Source of the DNA: Barnesiella merdipullorum | GTDB taxonomy: Bacteria; Bacteroidota; Bacteroidia; Bacteroidales; Barnesiellaceae | Length of the DNA: 64,000 nt | Assembly: GCA_019116365.1 (NCBI GenBank) | Contig: DXBT01000025.1 | Span: 101,847 to 165,846, forward strand | Reading direction: 5' to 3' | Shown here: positions 8,195-14,359 of the stretch, in pieces | Layout of the letters: each line of letters begins with the position of its first letter | How positions within the stretch are numbered: position 1 is the first letter of the stretch | Position numbers and translations under genes: made by a program | Notes under the pieces: generated by a model | Told to the model about the DNA's origin: nothing | The model's database searches: none | What the model saw: only the letters and a program-made list of their open reading frames with translations

Positions 8195-8734
8195 TCAGAA
8201 TTTGTCGGCCAGGGCAGCAGCCTGTTTGCAACCGTCGGTGTGGTCGATGTCGCCGACGTTGAGTACGCCGGGGATGAGGACTTCGCCTACCATCTCCCAT
8301 TGCAGCAGGGCGGCGGTGCGCTCCATGGGGATGCGTACACCATCCAGCACGGTGGTATCGTCTTCTTCGCAGTAGGCAATCAAGGCCCATTTCTTGCCGG
8401 CTACCTCTTTGCCGCCCACGACGAGCGAGAAGAGGCGGTCGATAGCTCCTTTAATCTGTGCGGGTATCGAATACCAATAGACTGGCATGGTGAATACCAC
8501 GGCATCGGCCTCGAGAAAGGCGGGGGCGATGTCATTGAAATCGTCGTCGAACGAGCAGGCTTTGCCCGTTTTGTAACAGGTCATGCAGGCGTGGCAGCCG
8601 CCTATCTTCAGGAAGGCGGCATCGAAGCGACGTATCGTGTGGCCCCGTTGCTCGGCTTCGTGGATGAAGGCATCGGTCATGGCAAAGCTGTTGCCGTTTT
8701 TGCGGGGGCTCCCGGTGATGACTACTATTTTCAT
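8195..8734 (-). CDS. NAD(P)H-dependent FMN reductase / flavodoxin-fold protein
   Basis: 179 residues. The FMN phosphate-binding loop is at the N-terminus (ITGSPRKNGNSFAMTDAF). A CxxCxxC-like stretch (GCHACMTCYKTGKACSF, about 47-63) is typical of the iron-sulfur-flavoprotein-like branch, and MPVYWYSIPAQIKGAIDR lines the flavin. Such enzymes reduce quinones, nitro- or azo-compounds or deliver electrons; the substrate is unknown. It lies 17 bases downstream of the NTF2-like gene and both are divergent from an HxlR regulator, so an inducible response to electrophiles or quinones is plausible. Confidence 0.9.
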   Translation of the reverse strand: MKIVVITGSPRKNGNSFAMTDAFIHEAEQRGHTIRRFDAAFLKIGGCHACMTCYKTGKACSFDDDFNDIAPAFLEADAVVFTMPVYWYSIPAQIKGAIDRLFSLVVGGKEVAGKKWALIAYCEEDDTTVLDGVRIPMERTAALLQWEMVGEVLIPGVLNVGDIDHTDGCKQAAALADKF

Positions 8735-8751
8735 GGTTGTTTTCTCCTTTC

Positions 8752-9135
8752 TTATTGTTGAATGGTATTGGAATTCTGGTTATAGGCTTTGGCCACGCAC
8801 TTCCACTCGCCGTCGATTTTCAGCAGAAGCAGATAGTCGGTAAAGTCGATGCGTCCGCCCCACTTCTCCTCGAGCACCCGCACGACGGCCACCGTCTCTT
8901 CGAGAGCCACAATGTCGATGCGGGCATCGAAGTCGTGGCCGGCTCCCACCGTATCGACGTTGTGATAGAACTGCTCGATAGAGCCGTGTTCCAGTTTCCC
9001 GTCCAGGAAGCCGAAGAGAACGGCTTCATCGACAAACAACTCTTTGGCATAGCGGCTGTTGCCCTCTGCCACACTCTTGACAAACTTCATGGCAGCTGCT
9101 TCGACTGCCTTGTACTCTGCAATACTTGCTCTCAT
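8752..9135 (-). CDS. NTF2-like (putative lumazine-binding family) protein
   Basis: 127 residues with the pattern of small cone-shaped NTF2/SnoaL-fold proteins, in particular the putative lumazine-binding family: VEAAAMKFVKSVAEGNSRYAKELF at the start, then FLDGKLEHGSIEQFYHNV, and a last strand DYLLLLKIDGEWKCVAKAY. No signal peptide. First gene of a two-gene operon with the flavoprotein and divergent from the HxlR regulator. The role is unknown; binding of a small aromatic ligand is a guess from the fold. Confidence 0.8.
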   Translation of the reverse strand: MRASIAEYKAVEAAAMKFVKSVAEGNSRYAKELFVDEAVLFGFLDGKLEHGSIEQFYHNVDTVGAGHDFDARIDIVALEETVAVVRVLEEKWGGRIDFTDYLLLLKIDGEWKCVAKAYNQNSNTIQQ

Positions 9136-9191
9136 AATGGGTTGGTTTTATTTGGTTGAGGCAAAGCTATGGGGTAATCGCGGTTTTTACA

Positions 9192-9264
9192 AGTACCGTA
9201 AAATTATTCGAGTACTGAAAAATTTTTCGGTATGCCACTCTTTCGGGGAGTATGTGTACATTTG
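9192..9264. promoter_or_regulatory. Divergent control region with palindrome (HxlR operator candidate)
   Basis: Between the NTF2-like gene and hxlR lies a 20-bp near-perfect palindrome, TACTGAAAAATTTTTCGGTA (9213-9232, one mismatch pair). A further GTAC-containing half-site starts at 9192. A plus-strand box TACATTTG (9257-9264) serves hxlR. On the minus strand a TAGCTTTG box at 9162-9169 serves the NTF2-like gene. HxlR-family regulators such as YodB bind TACT-N7-AGTA-type sites, so this is a good candidate operator. Confidence 0.6.
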
Positions 9265-9291
9265 TGACTGTAACCAGAAAGGAGTGCGATT

Positions 9292-9639
9292 ATGTATGAG
9301 CGTAAAATACCTGTCGATTTGGATTGTCCCTTGCGGCTGACCATGAGTCTGATCGACTCGAAGTGGAAATCGTGTATTTTGGACGAACTCCGCTACCGGT
9401 CGATGCGTCCCAGCGAACTGCACAAGGCGTTGCCCGAAGCTACCCCGCGGGTACTCGACTTGCAGTTGAAAGAGCTGGTCGAGGATGGCCTGGTCGAAAA
9501 GACCATCTATGCCGAGTTGCCGCCACGTTCGCAATACTCCATCACGCCGTTGGGTATGACCTTGATTCCTATTATCGATGCCATGCTCGAGTGGGGCACG
9601 AAAAACAAAGCGCTGTTTGAGCGGAAGTATGGCAAGTGA
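9292..9639 (+). CDS. HxlR/MarR-like winged-helix regulator
   Basis: 115 residues matching the HxlR family throughout: CPLRLTMSLIDSKWKSCILDELRY, SELHKALPEATPRVLDLQLKELVEDGLV and YSITPLGMTLIPIIDAMLEWG. The cysteine near residue 13 (DLDCPLR) sits where redox- or quinone-sensing members have their reactive cysteine. A good ribosome-binding site (AAGGAG) precedes ATG 9292. It is divergent from the NTF2-like/flavoprotein pair, which it most likely controls. Confidence 0.93.
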   Translation: MYERKIPVDLDCPLRLTMSLIDSKWKSCILDELRYRSMRPSELHKALPEATPRVLDLQLKELVEDGLVEKTIYAELPPRSQYSITPLGMTLIPIIDAMLEWGTKNKALFERKYGK

Positions 9640-9687
9640 TTCCAGCCGTGTTTCGATTGACCGTATTCTGCCTTTATGGAATTACAG

Positions 9688-9760
9688 GAGTCGGTTCGGG
9701 ATAATCAAACTCGAAATTTCATTTCGGTTTGCTTCTCCTCTCACCTTTCGCTATCTTTGC
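9688..9760 (+). repeat. Promoter-bearing repeat, locus 3 (plus)
   Basis: Contains GGAGTCGGTTCGGGATAATC, a small hairpin CGAAA-TTTCA-TTTCG, then CTCTCACCTTTCGC and the box TATCTTTG (9752-9759). This box lies 5 bases before the fluoride riboswitch, so the repeat supplies the crcB promoter. Confidence 0.75.
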
Positions 9761-9763
9761 CCC

Positions 9764-9841
9764 GGCTATGGGATTAGCCTTTAACCGCCTTTATGTGCTG
9801 ATGATCCCTACTTGAGATACAATAATAAAATGACATTTTAT
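9764..9841 (+). promoter_or_regulatory. Fluoride riboswitch (crcB motif)
   Basis: All signatures of the crcB RNA are present: a 4-bp P1 (GGCT / AGCC), the loop ATGGGATT, the segment TTTAACCGCC, and the 3' segment GCTGATGATCCCTAC (about 9797-9811). The pseudoknot pairs GGGAT (9770-9774) with ATCCC (9804-9808). After the aptamer, ATAAAA (9825-9830) can pair with TTTTAT (9836-9841) and cover the crcB start codon, which suggests control of translation initiation. It is directly followed by the fluoride channel gene. Confidence 0.92.
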
Positions 9842-10217
9842 GCTGAAGACATTACTGATTGTAGGGGCTGGCAGTTTTACCGGAGGGATACTGCGTTATC
9901 TCCTGTCTAAGGTCGTGCAAAACTGGGGTTTCCACTCTTTCCCGGCCGGAACTTTTTTGGTGAATATACTGGGTTGCCTGGCTATAGGTCTCTTTTACGG
10001 GCTGTTTGAGCGGAGCAACCTGATGAATGTGAATTTGCGCCTGTTCCTCACCGTGGGGCTGTGCGGTGGCTTTACCACCTTTTCGACGTTTATCAACGAG
10101 AGTTTCCAGATGATTAAGGATGCCAACTTCTTTTACCTTTCTATCTATGTGGGTATGAGTCTATTGGTCGGGCTCTTTATGGTCTATTTGGGATACTCTC
10201 TCATAAAATGGTTGTGA
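9840..10217 (+). CDS. crcB: Fluoride exporter CrcB/Fluc
   Basis: 125 residues, four transmembrane helices, a dual-topology F- channel that expels fluoride. Family signatures are GSFTGGILRYLLSK, FPAGTFLVNILGCLAIGLFYGL and LCGGFTTFSTFINE, the last with the conserved Phe/Thr pore residues. Normal length. It is under the fluoride riboswitch and one base before the DUF190 gene, a pairing often seen with crcB. Confidence 0.97.
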   Translation: MLKTLLIVGAGSFTGGILRYLLSKVVQNWGFHSFPAGTFLVNILGCLAIGLFYGLFERSNLMNVNLRLFLTVGLCGGFTTFSTFINESFQMIKDANFFYLSIYVGMSLLVGLFMVYLGYSLIKWL

Positions 10218-10218
10218 T

Positions 10219-10578
10219 ATGGATTTGGGAAAAACGTATAAGGTGTTGCGTATCTATTTGAGCAATACCGATAAGGCAGATCATGCGTCGGCCTATGAAA
10301 CGATAGCATATAAGGCCAAGCAGTTTGGACTGGCCGGGGCCACAGTCTATAAGGGGATTATGGGCTATGGTGCCAGTAGTGAATTGAATCCGGTCAAGTT
10401 TTGGGAGCTAATCGAAAAGGTGCCGGTTATCGTCGAGTTTGTGGATGAGGCTTGCCAGATAGAGGCCTTTGTCGAGCAGGTGACTCCGTGGCTCGAATCG
10501 TTGCCCAAGGGTTGCTTGGTTACCTGCCAGGATACGGCGGTACTCTTCCTGAAAAAGGGAAAGTCTGCCGTTGAGTAG
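10219..10578 (+). CDS. DUF190 family PII-like protein
   Basis: 119 residues of the DUF190 family, which has a PII-like ferredoxin fold. Conserved pieces are LRIYLSNTDK, AYKAKQFGLAGATVYKGIMGYG and PVIVEFVDEACQIEAFV. The gene starts one base after the crcB stop, so the two are co-translated and both lie under the fluoride riboswitch. Linkage with crcB is common, and a modulator role for the channel is inferred, not shown. Confidence 0.92.
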   Translation: MDLGKTYKVLRIYLSNTDKADHASAYETIAYKAKQFGLAGATVYKGIMGYGASSELNPVKFWELIEKVPVIVEFVDEACQIEAFVEQVTPWLESLPKGCLVTCQDTAVLFLKKGKSAVE

Positions 10579-10590
10579 CAACGGCAGACT
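10562..10590. terminator. Hairpin at the end of the fluoride operon
   Basis: Perfect 12-bp stem (10562-10573 / 10579-10590) with a 5-base loop, overlapping the last codons and stop of the DUF190 gene. The T-run is weak on the plus strand. It lies between convergent genes and may act on both. Confidence 0.6.
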
Positions 10591-10635
10591 TGGTGAACGG
10601 GGAATATTATACTCGTCTCCTTTTGTAAACGGCGA

Positions 10636-11604
10636 TTACAGAATGGCGTTGAACAGATATCCCGAGAGGATGATGATGAGGGTGACTACCCCGAAGAAGA
10701 TACCGATAAGTCGCCAGGACATCACCTTTTTCAGCAGGGTAGCTTCGGGTAGCGATAGCCCTACGACGGCCATCATGAAGGCCAGGGCGGTGCCGATGGG
10801 TATGCCTTTGGCTACAAACACTTCGATGATGGGTACGATACCGGCGGCGTTGGCATACATGGGCACGGCCAGCAGTACCGAAAGCGGCACGGCCCATACA
10901 TTGTCGCGCGACAGGTAGTGCTCAAAAAATCCTTCGGGCACATAGCCATGCATGAAAGCTCCTATGCCTATACCTATGATGATATAGAGGAGCACACCTT
11001 TTACAATGCTCCAAGCCTCGCGCAGGATGGATGGCAGTCGTTTTACAAAGGGGGTGTGTTCGCGTTCCCAGGTGTTGAAGTCGGCCGATGCGTTCTGTTG
11101 TATCTGTCTTACCCAGTCACTCAGATAGGGCTCGAGTTTCATCCGGCCCAGTACGAACCCTCCGATCATTCCCAACAGGATGCCGCTCACCACATAGATG
11201 AGGGTGATGCGCAACCCGAAGGTGCCGAGAAACATGGCCACGGCTACTTCGTTGACCAGTGGCGAGGTGATGAGGAAAGCAAAGGTGACTCCCAGGGGAA
11301 TACCTCCCTTGACGAATCCGATGAAGAGCGGTATCGACGAGCAGGAGCAAAAGGGTGTGATGGCTCCGAAGAGTGACGCAAAAAGATATTGGAGTCCGTA
11401 GAGCCGGTGCGAGGTGAGGTAGTTGCGCAGCCTCTCGATGGGGAAGTAGGCATTGACGATGCCCATAATTACACTGATGAGGAAGAGCAGCAGGACAATC
11501 TTTATCGAATCGTAGATGAAGAAGTTGAGGGCACTCCCGAGTGCAGTATCGGCACTCAATCCCAGTAACCCGTATATTAGCCAGTCGGCCAGTTGTTGAA
11601 TCAT
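10636..11604 (-). CDS. ArsP/DUF318-type permease
   Basis: About 322 residues with eight or so transmembrane segments. The metal-site-like motif FGAITPFCSCSSIPLFIGF is characteristic of the DUF318/ArsP permease family, followed by GGIPLGVTFAFLITSPLVNEVA; the second half repeats the pattern (VPMYANAAGIVPIIEVFVAKGIPIGTALAFMMAVVGLSLPE). ArsP members export trivalent organoarsenicals; the substrate here is inferred only. I start at ATG 11604 rather than the upstream TTG, which lies inside an operator-like repeat. Last gene of an ArsR/thioredoxin-like/permease set. Confidence 0.88.
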   Translation of the reverse strand: MIQQLADWLIYGLLGLSADTALGSALNFFIYDSIKIVLLLFLISVIMGIVNAYFPIERLRNYLTSHRLYGLQYLFASLFGAITPFCSCSSIPLFIGFVKGGIPLGVTFAFLITSPLVNEVAVAMFLGTFGLRITLIYVVSGILLGMIGGFVLGRMKLEPYLSDWVRQIQQNASADFNTWEREHTPFVKRLPSILREAWSIVKGVLLYIIIGIGIGAFMHGYVPEGFFEHYLSRDNVWAVPLSVLLAVPMYANAAGIVPIIEVFVAKGIPIGTALAFMMAVVGLSLPEATLLKKVMSWRLIGIFFGVVTLIIILSGYLFNAIL

Positions 11605-11618
11605 GATAAATGAGAATA

Positions 11619-11640
11619 TTGTTTGTAATAATACGAACAA
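11619..11640 (-). promoter_or_regulatory. ArsR operator-like site 1
   Basis: TTGTTTG-N8-CGAACAA, an inverted repeat with one mismatch, 15-36 bases upstream of the permease start. Same layout as the sites upstream of the thioredoxin-like gene and of arsR. Confidence 0.55.
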
Positions 11641-11678
11641 TTAAGCTAAAAAAATTATATATAGAAAAGGTATTGGGG

Positions 11679-11939
11679 TTAATCTTTATCCAGCATCTCG
11701 GTATGGAGGAATCGGGTGAGGATAGCTTTAATTTCGTCGGTCGATATTTTGCCTTTGGCAACCACCTTGCCGTCCACGACGAGGGCGGGGAGTGTCATCA
11801 CATTGTAAGCCATGATTTTTATCAGGTCCTCTTCTTTGGTGAGGGTGGCCGATATTCCCAGTTCATTGACTACCTGTTCTACTCGTTCATACAAAGCTTT
11901 GCATCCGGCACAGCCGGTTCCTAAAATTTTAATTTCCAT
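11679..11939 (-). CDS. Small thioredoxin-like protein (redox-active disulfide protein 2 family)
   Basis: 86 residues, a minimal thioredoxin/glutaredoxin-fold protein of the MTH895 type: MEIKILGTGCAGCKALYERV with active-site CAGC, cis-proline region NVMTLPALVVDGKVV. No signal peptide, so cytoplasmic. It stands between an ArsR regulator and a CSC-containing permease, a common trio. A role in handing a metal(loid) or thiol compound to the permease is inferred from context. Confidence 0.88.
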   Translation of the reverse strand: MEIKILGTGCAGCKALYERVEQVVNELGISATLTKEEDLIKIMAYNVMTLPALVVDGKVVAKGKISTDEIKAILTRFLHTEMLDKD

Positions 11940-11967
11940 CTTGGTGATATTTATAAGTTAAACGTAA

Positions 11968-11983
11968 TTCGCAAAACAACGAA
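11968..11983 (-). promoter_or_regulatory. ArsR operator-like site 2
   Basis: TTCG-N8-CGAA about 30-45 bases upstream of the thioredoxin-like gene, with the same spacing and core as the site in front of arsR. Confidence 0.5.
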
Positions 11984-12011
11984 CAATAAAATTAAAAAAA
12001 TCGGGAGGCTG

Positions 12012-12341
12012 TTATCTACAGCATTTCCCCGACGAGGCGACGCACTGCTCGAAGAATTCTCCGAAGAGTTGGCGGGCTCTTTCCCAGTTCTGGCGGTTGA
12101 TGCAGTATCGCACTTTGGGGGTCTCGACTTCGCCTTGGATGAGGCCCGCCTCCTTGAGCTCCTTGAGGTGTTGCGACACGGTAGCTTTAGCGATTGGTAA
12201 TTCTTCGTGAATATCGCCGAAGTAACAGGTCTCTTGTTGGGCCAGGAAATGCAGGATGGCTATCCGGGCCGGATGTCCCAGTGCCTTGGCATATCGGGCC
12301 AATTGCTCTTGGGTGGGGGTATAGTCTCTCTTCTCGTCCAT
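12012..12341 (-). CDS. ArsR family metal(loid)-responsive repressor
   Basis: 109 residues with the winged helix of ArsR/SmtB repressors: YAKALGHPARIAILHFLAQQ, then IAKATVSQHLKELKEAGLI as recognition helix and a beta-wing. A cysteine (QETCYFGDI) lies near the start of helix alpha-3, and a C-terminal cluster CVASSGKCCR could complete a metal(loid) site. ATG 12341 is chosen: a longer frame extends upstream through the operator and promoter box, which cannot be translated if the promoter is used. It probably represses itself and the two downstream genes. Confidence 0.92.
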   Translation of the reverse strand: MDEKRDYTPTQEQLARYAKALGHPARIAILHFLAQQETCYFGDIHEELPIAKATVSQHLKELKEAGLIQGEVETPKVRYCINRQNWERARQLFGEFFEQCVASSGKCCR

Positions 12342-12353
12342 GCGGTAAATAAT

Positions 12354-12373
12354 TGTTCGCAAATATACGAACA
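12354..12373 (-). promoter_or_regulatory. arsR operator overlapping its -7 promoter box
   Basis: TGTTCG-CAAATATA-CGAACA, a perfect 6-bp inverted repeat. The 8-base spacer read on the minus strand is TATATTTG, a full Bacteroidetes -7 box, so a bound repressor would sit directly on the promoter. The start codon follows 12 bases downstream. Confidence 0.7.
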
Positions 12374-12608
12374 TTGTGTGAACGTACAAAATCTTGAGCT
12401 TTTTTTTTAGAAATTTGTGTAGGGCAGTTACTCCGAATGAACAGTGTGTAGGTGATGGATGTTTCTATGAAATGAGGTTTTGGTGCGGTTGCTAAAGGGT
12501 GGAGTCAGGGTGTTTGTATCTTGACAGAGGCTCGAGTTGGGAGCTGCTGTGGCCAGTTGAAAACAAACAGTAAAAAGTCATAAAAATAAATAGACCGGTT
12601 GCCTTTGT

Positions 12609-12640
12609 TTTGGCAGTGGTTTGTGAATGAACTATTTTTG
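12609..12640 (+). promoter_or_regulatory. Promoter of the flavodoxin-like pair
   Basis: TTTG (12609-12612), a 20-base spacer and TATTTTTG (12633-12640), about 85 bases before the first flavodoxin-like gene. The leader begins with a small hairpin (CCCC-TCTT-TGGGG). The remaining 12390-12600 stretch shows no gene. Confidence 0.65.
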
Positions 12641-12726
12641 CTCCCCTCTTTGGGGCGTTATTTAGAATTGATATAAACTCGGCCGGTAAGATTGCTGTGG
12701 AAAATTGACCTTTAAAACGATTGATT

Positions 12727-13239
12727 ATGAAACTGATAATGTGTGACCGACCTATTCAAGTGAACATTCGAGACAATTCGGATATAAAGTATATCGACTT
12801 GTCTTCGCTGAAGATTGCCAACTGCACCGGCTGTTTTGGCTGCTGGACCCGCACGCCCGGTAAGTGTGTGATGCGCGACGATGCCACCCGGGTCTATCCC
12901 TATATCGCGGCCAGCGACACGGTGCTCTATGTGAGCCGTGTGAAGTATGGCGGGTATGACTCGGTGATGAAGCGTATGCTCGAGCGTGCTATCCCTGTGC
13001 AACAGGCTTTTATTCGCATTTTCAAGAACGAGACGCATCATGTGCAGCGTGCCGTGGTGCCCAAGCGGGCGACGATTGTGGCCTATGGCGATATCGATGC
13101 CGAGGAGCGAGCTCTCTTTGAGAAGCTGGTGGCCCGCAATGCGAGCAATATGAGTTTTGAGAGCCATGAGGTGGTGTTTACCCCCGAGGCCGAATTGGAT
13201 GATTGTGTAAAAAAGATTGTGGAGCGATGGAACGGATAA
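12727..13239 (+). CDS. Flavodoxin-like protein with CxxC motif but no FMN phosphate loop
   Basis: 170 residues. The middle (IANCTGCFGCWTRTPGKCVMRDD) is typical of NADPH-dependent FMN reductases and iron-sulfur flavoproteins, and AASDTVLYVSRVKYGGYDSVMKRMLERA follows the same fold. The N-terminus (MKLIMCDRPIQVNIRDN) lacks the GSPR-type FMN phosphate loop expected there. ATG 12727 is preferred over TTG 12721. The next gene overlaps by 13 bases and carries the missing loop, so the two products may work as a pair. Confidence 0.8.
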   Translation: MKLIMCDRPIQVNIRDNSDIKYIDLSSLKIANCTGCFGCWTRTPGKCVMRDDATRVYPYIAASDTVLYVSRVKYGGYDSVMKRMLERAIPVQQAFIRIFKNETHHVQRAVVPKRATIVAYGDIDAEERALFEKLVARNASNMSFESHEVVFTPEAELDDCVKKIVERWNG

Positions 13240-13865
13240 TGATAATCAACGGTAGCCCTCGGGCACCGAAATCGAATTCGAAACGGTATGCCGAGCTTTT
13301 TTCGCGGTATTGTCCGGTCGAGACCGACTACTACAACCTCACGAAGCGGAACCACCGCCAGTTGTGTGAACTGATGGCGGGTTACAGCGATGTGCTCTTT
13401 GTTTTCCCCTTGTATGCCGATGCCTTGCCGGTGGGGTTTCTCGATTTCTTGAAAGAACTGGAGGCCAATCCGCCGGCCCGCAAGCCGATGGTGTCGATCT
13501 TGATTAACTGTGGTTTTTTGGAATATAGCCAAAATGAGATTGCCATAGAGATGATGCATATCTTCTGCCGGAAGAACGATTATCGGGTGGGCTCGATTCT
13601 GGAGTTGGGGAGCGGTGAAGCTATTCTGGGGACACCCTTCAAGTATGTAGCCGTGCGAGCCATCAAGCGGTTGGCCCGGTCGGTTGCCCATGGTGAGCAT
13701 CGCACGATAAAGGCTACCATGCCATTGAGCAAGCGGTTGTTTATATGGGCTTCGACCTATTACTGGACGGCCTTCGGGCGTAAGTTTGGGGTATCGAAGA
13801 GCCGGATGCAGACGATGCAAATCGAGGATGGGCGGTTGCCCGACCTGCCTTTGGCTGGAGAGTGA
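13227..13865 (+). CDS. Flavodoxin-fold protein, partner of the preceding gene
   Basis: 212 residues from ATG 13227, which overlaps the end of the preceding gene. It opens with a clear FMN phosphate loop (IMIINGSPRAPKSNSKRYAELF) and contains LFVFPLYADALPVGFLDFLKEL, as in flavodoxin-like oxidoreductases, but no CxxC motif. The C-terminal part (RLFIWASTYYWTAFGRKFG) is aromatic and basic. Cotranscribed with, and complementary in motifs to, its upstream neighbour; the reaction is unknown. Confidence 0.82.
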   Translation: MERIMIINGSPRAPKSNSKRYAELFSRYCPVETDYYNLTKRNHRQLCELMAGYSDVLFVFPLYADALPVGFLDFLKELEANPPARKPMVSILINCGFLEYSQNEIAIEMMHIFCRKNDYRVGSILELGSGEAILGTPFKYVAVRAIKRLARSVAHGEHRTIKATMPLSKRLFIWASTYYWTAFGRKFGVSKSRMQTMQIEDGRLPDLPLAGE

Positions 13866-13976
13866 GACGGTTGCCCCGGTTGTCGGCCCGGTCTTTCTCT
13901 CGAAGACCCGGTGGACGATTCTTATCTCTGCTCTCTTGCCGTGCCTATGAGCAAATTGCTGTTGGTATAGAAAAAA

Positions 13977-14053
13977 GGATGCGGTTCGGTATAGCCAAAC
14001 GTAGAAAACTTTCGTTTTCTGTTTGTCTCTACGCTCACCTTTCGCTATCTTTG
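13977..14053 (+). repeat. Promoter-bearing repeat, locus 4 (plus)
   Basis: The clearest copy: GGATGCGGTTCGGTATAGCC, hairpin AGAAAAC-TTTC-GTTTTCT, GTTTGTCTCTACGCTCACC, TTTCGC and the box TATCTTTG (14046-14053). It directly precedes the DUF4250 gene and supplies its only visible promoter. Confidence 0.8.
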
Positions 14054-14080
14054 CACCCCGAAATAAAAAGGATACAGATT

Positions 14081-14260
14081 ATGAATACATTACCCGAGGA
14101 TCCGATGATTCTTTTTTCGTTTATCAACACGAAGTTGCGCGACAATTACGCTTCGCTCGATGCTTTGTGTGACGATATGCACATCAGCAAGGCCGATTTG
14201 GTAGCCAAGTTGGGGAGTGTGGGTTTTGAGTACAATCCCAGCCAGAACAAGTTCTGGTAA
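14081..14260 (+). CDS. DUF4250 family small protein
   Basis: 59 residues: an N-terminal LPEDPMILFSFINTKLRD, a helix-turn-helix-like LDALCDDMHISKADLVAKL, and a short ending GFEYNPSQNKFW. This is the DUF4250 pattern as I know it. ATG 14081 lies 27 bases after the TATCTTTG box; the frame stays open further upstream through the repeat, but that part would precede the transcript. The function is unknown; its size and the central helices would fit a small nucleic-acid-binding protein. Confidence 0.8.
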   Translation: MNTLPEDPMILFSFINTKLRDNYASLDALCDDMHISKADLVAKLGSVGFEYNPSQNKFW

Positions 14261-14359
14261 TCGGCGCGGGTGATTCCGCTCCGTGTAAGGTGGTCGGGGG
14301 CAACTCGACGGCCTGTGAGAAACGCAGTTCCGGGAAAAGCCTGGTGCTGCGATTTTTTT

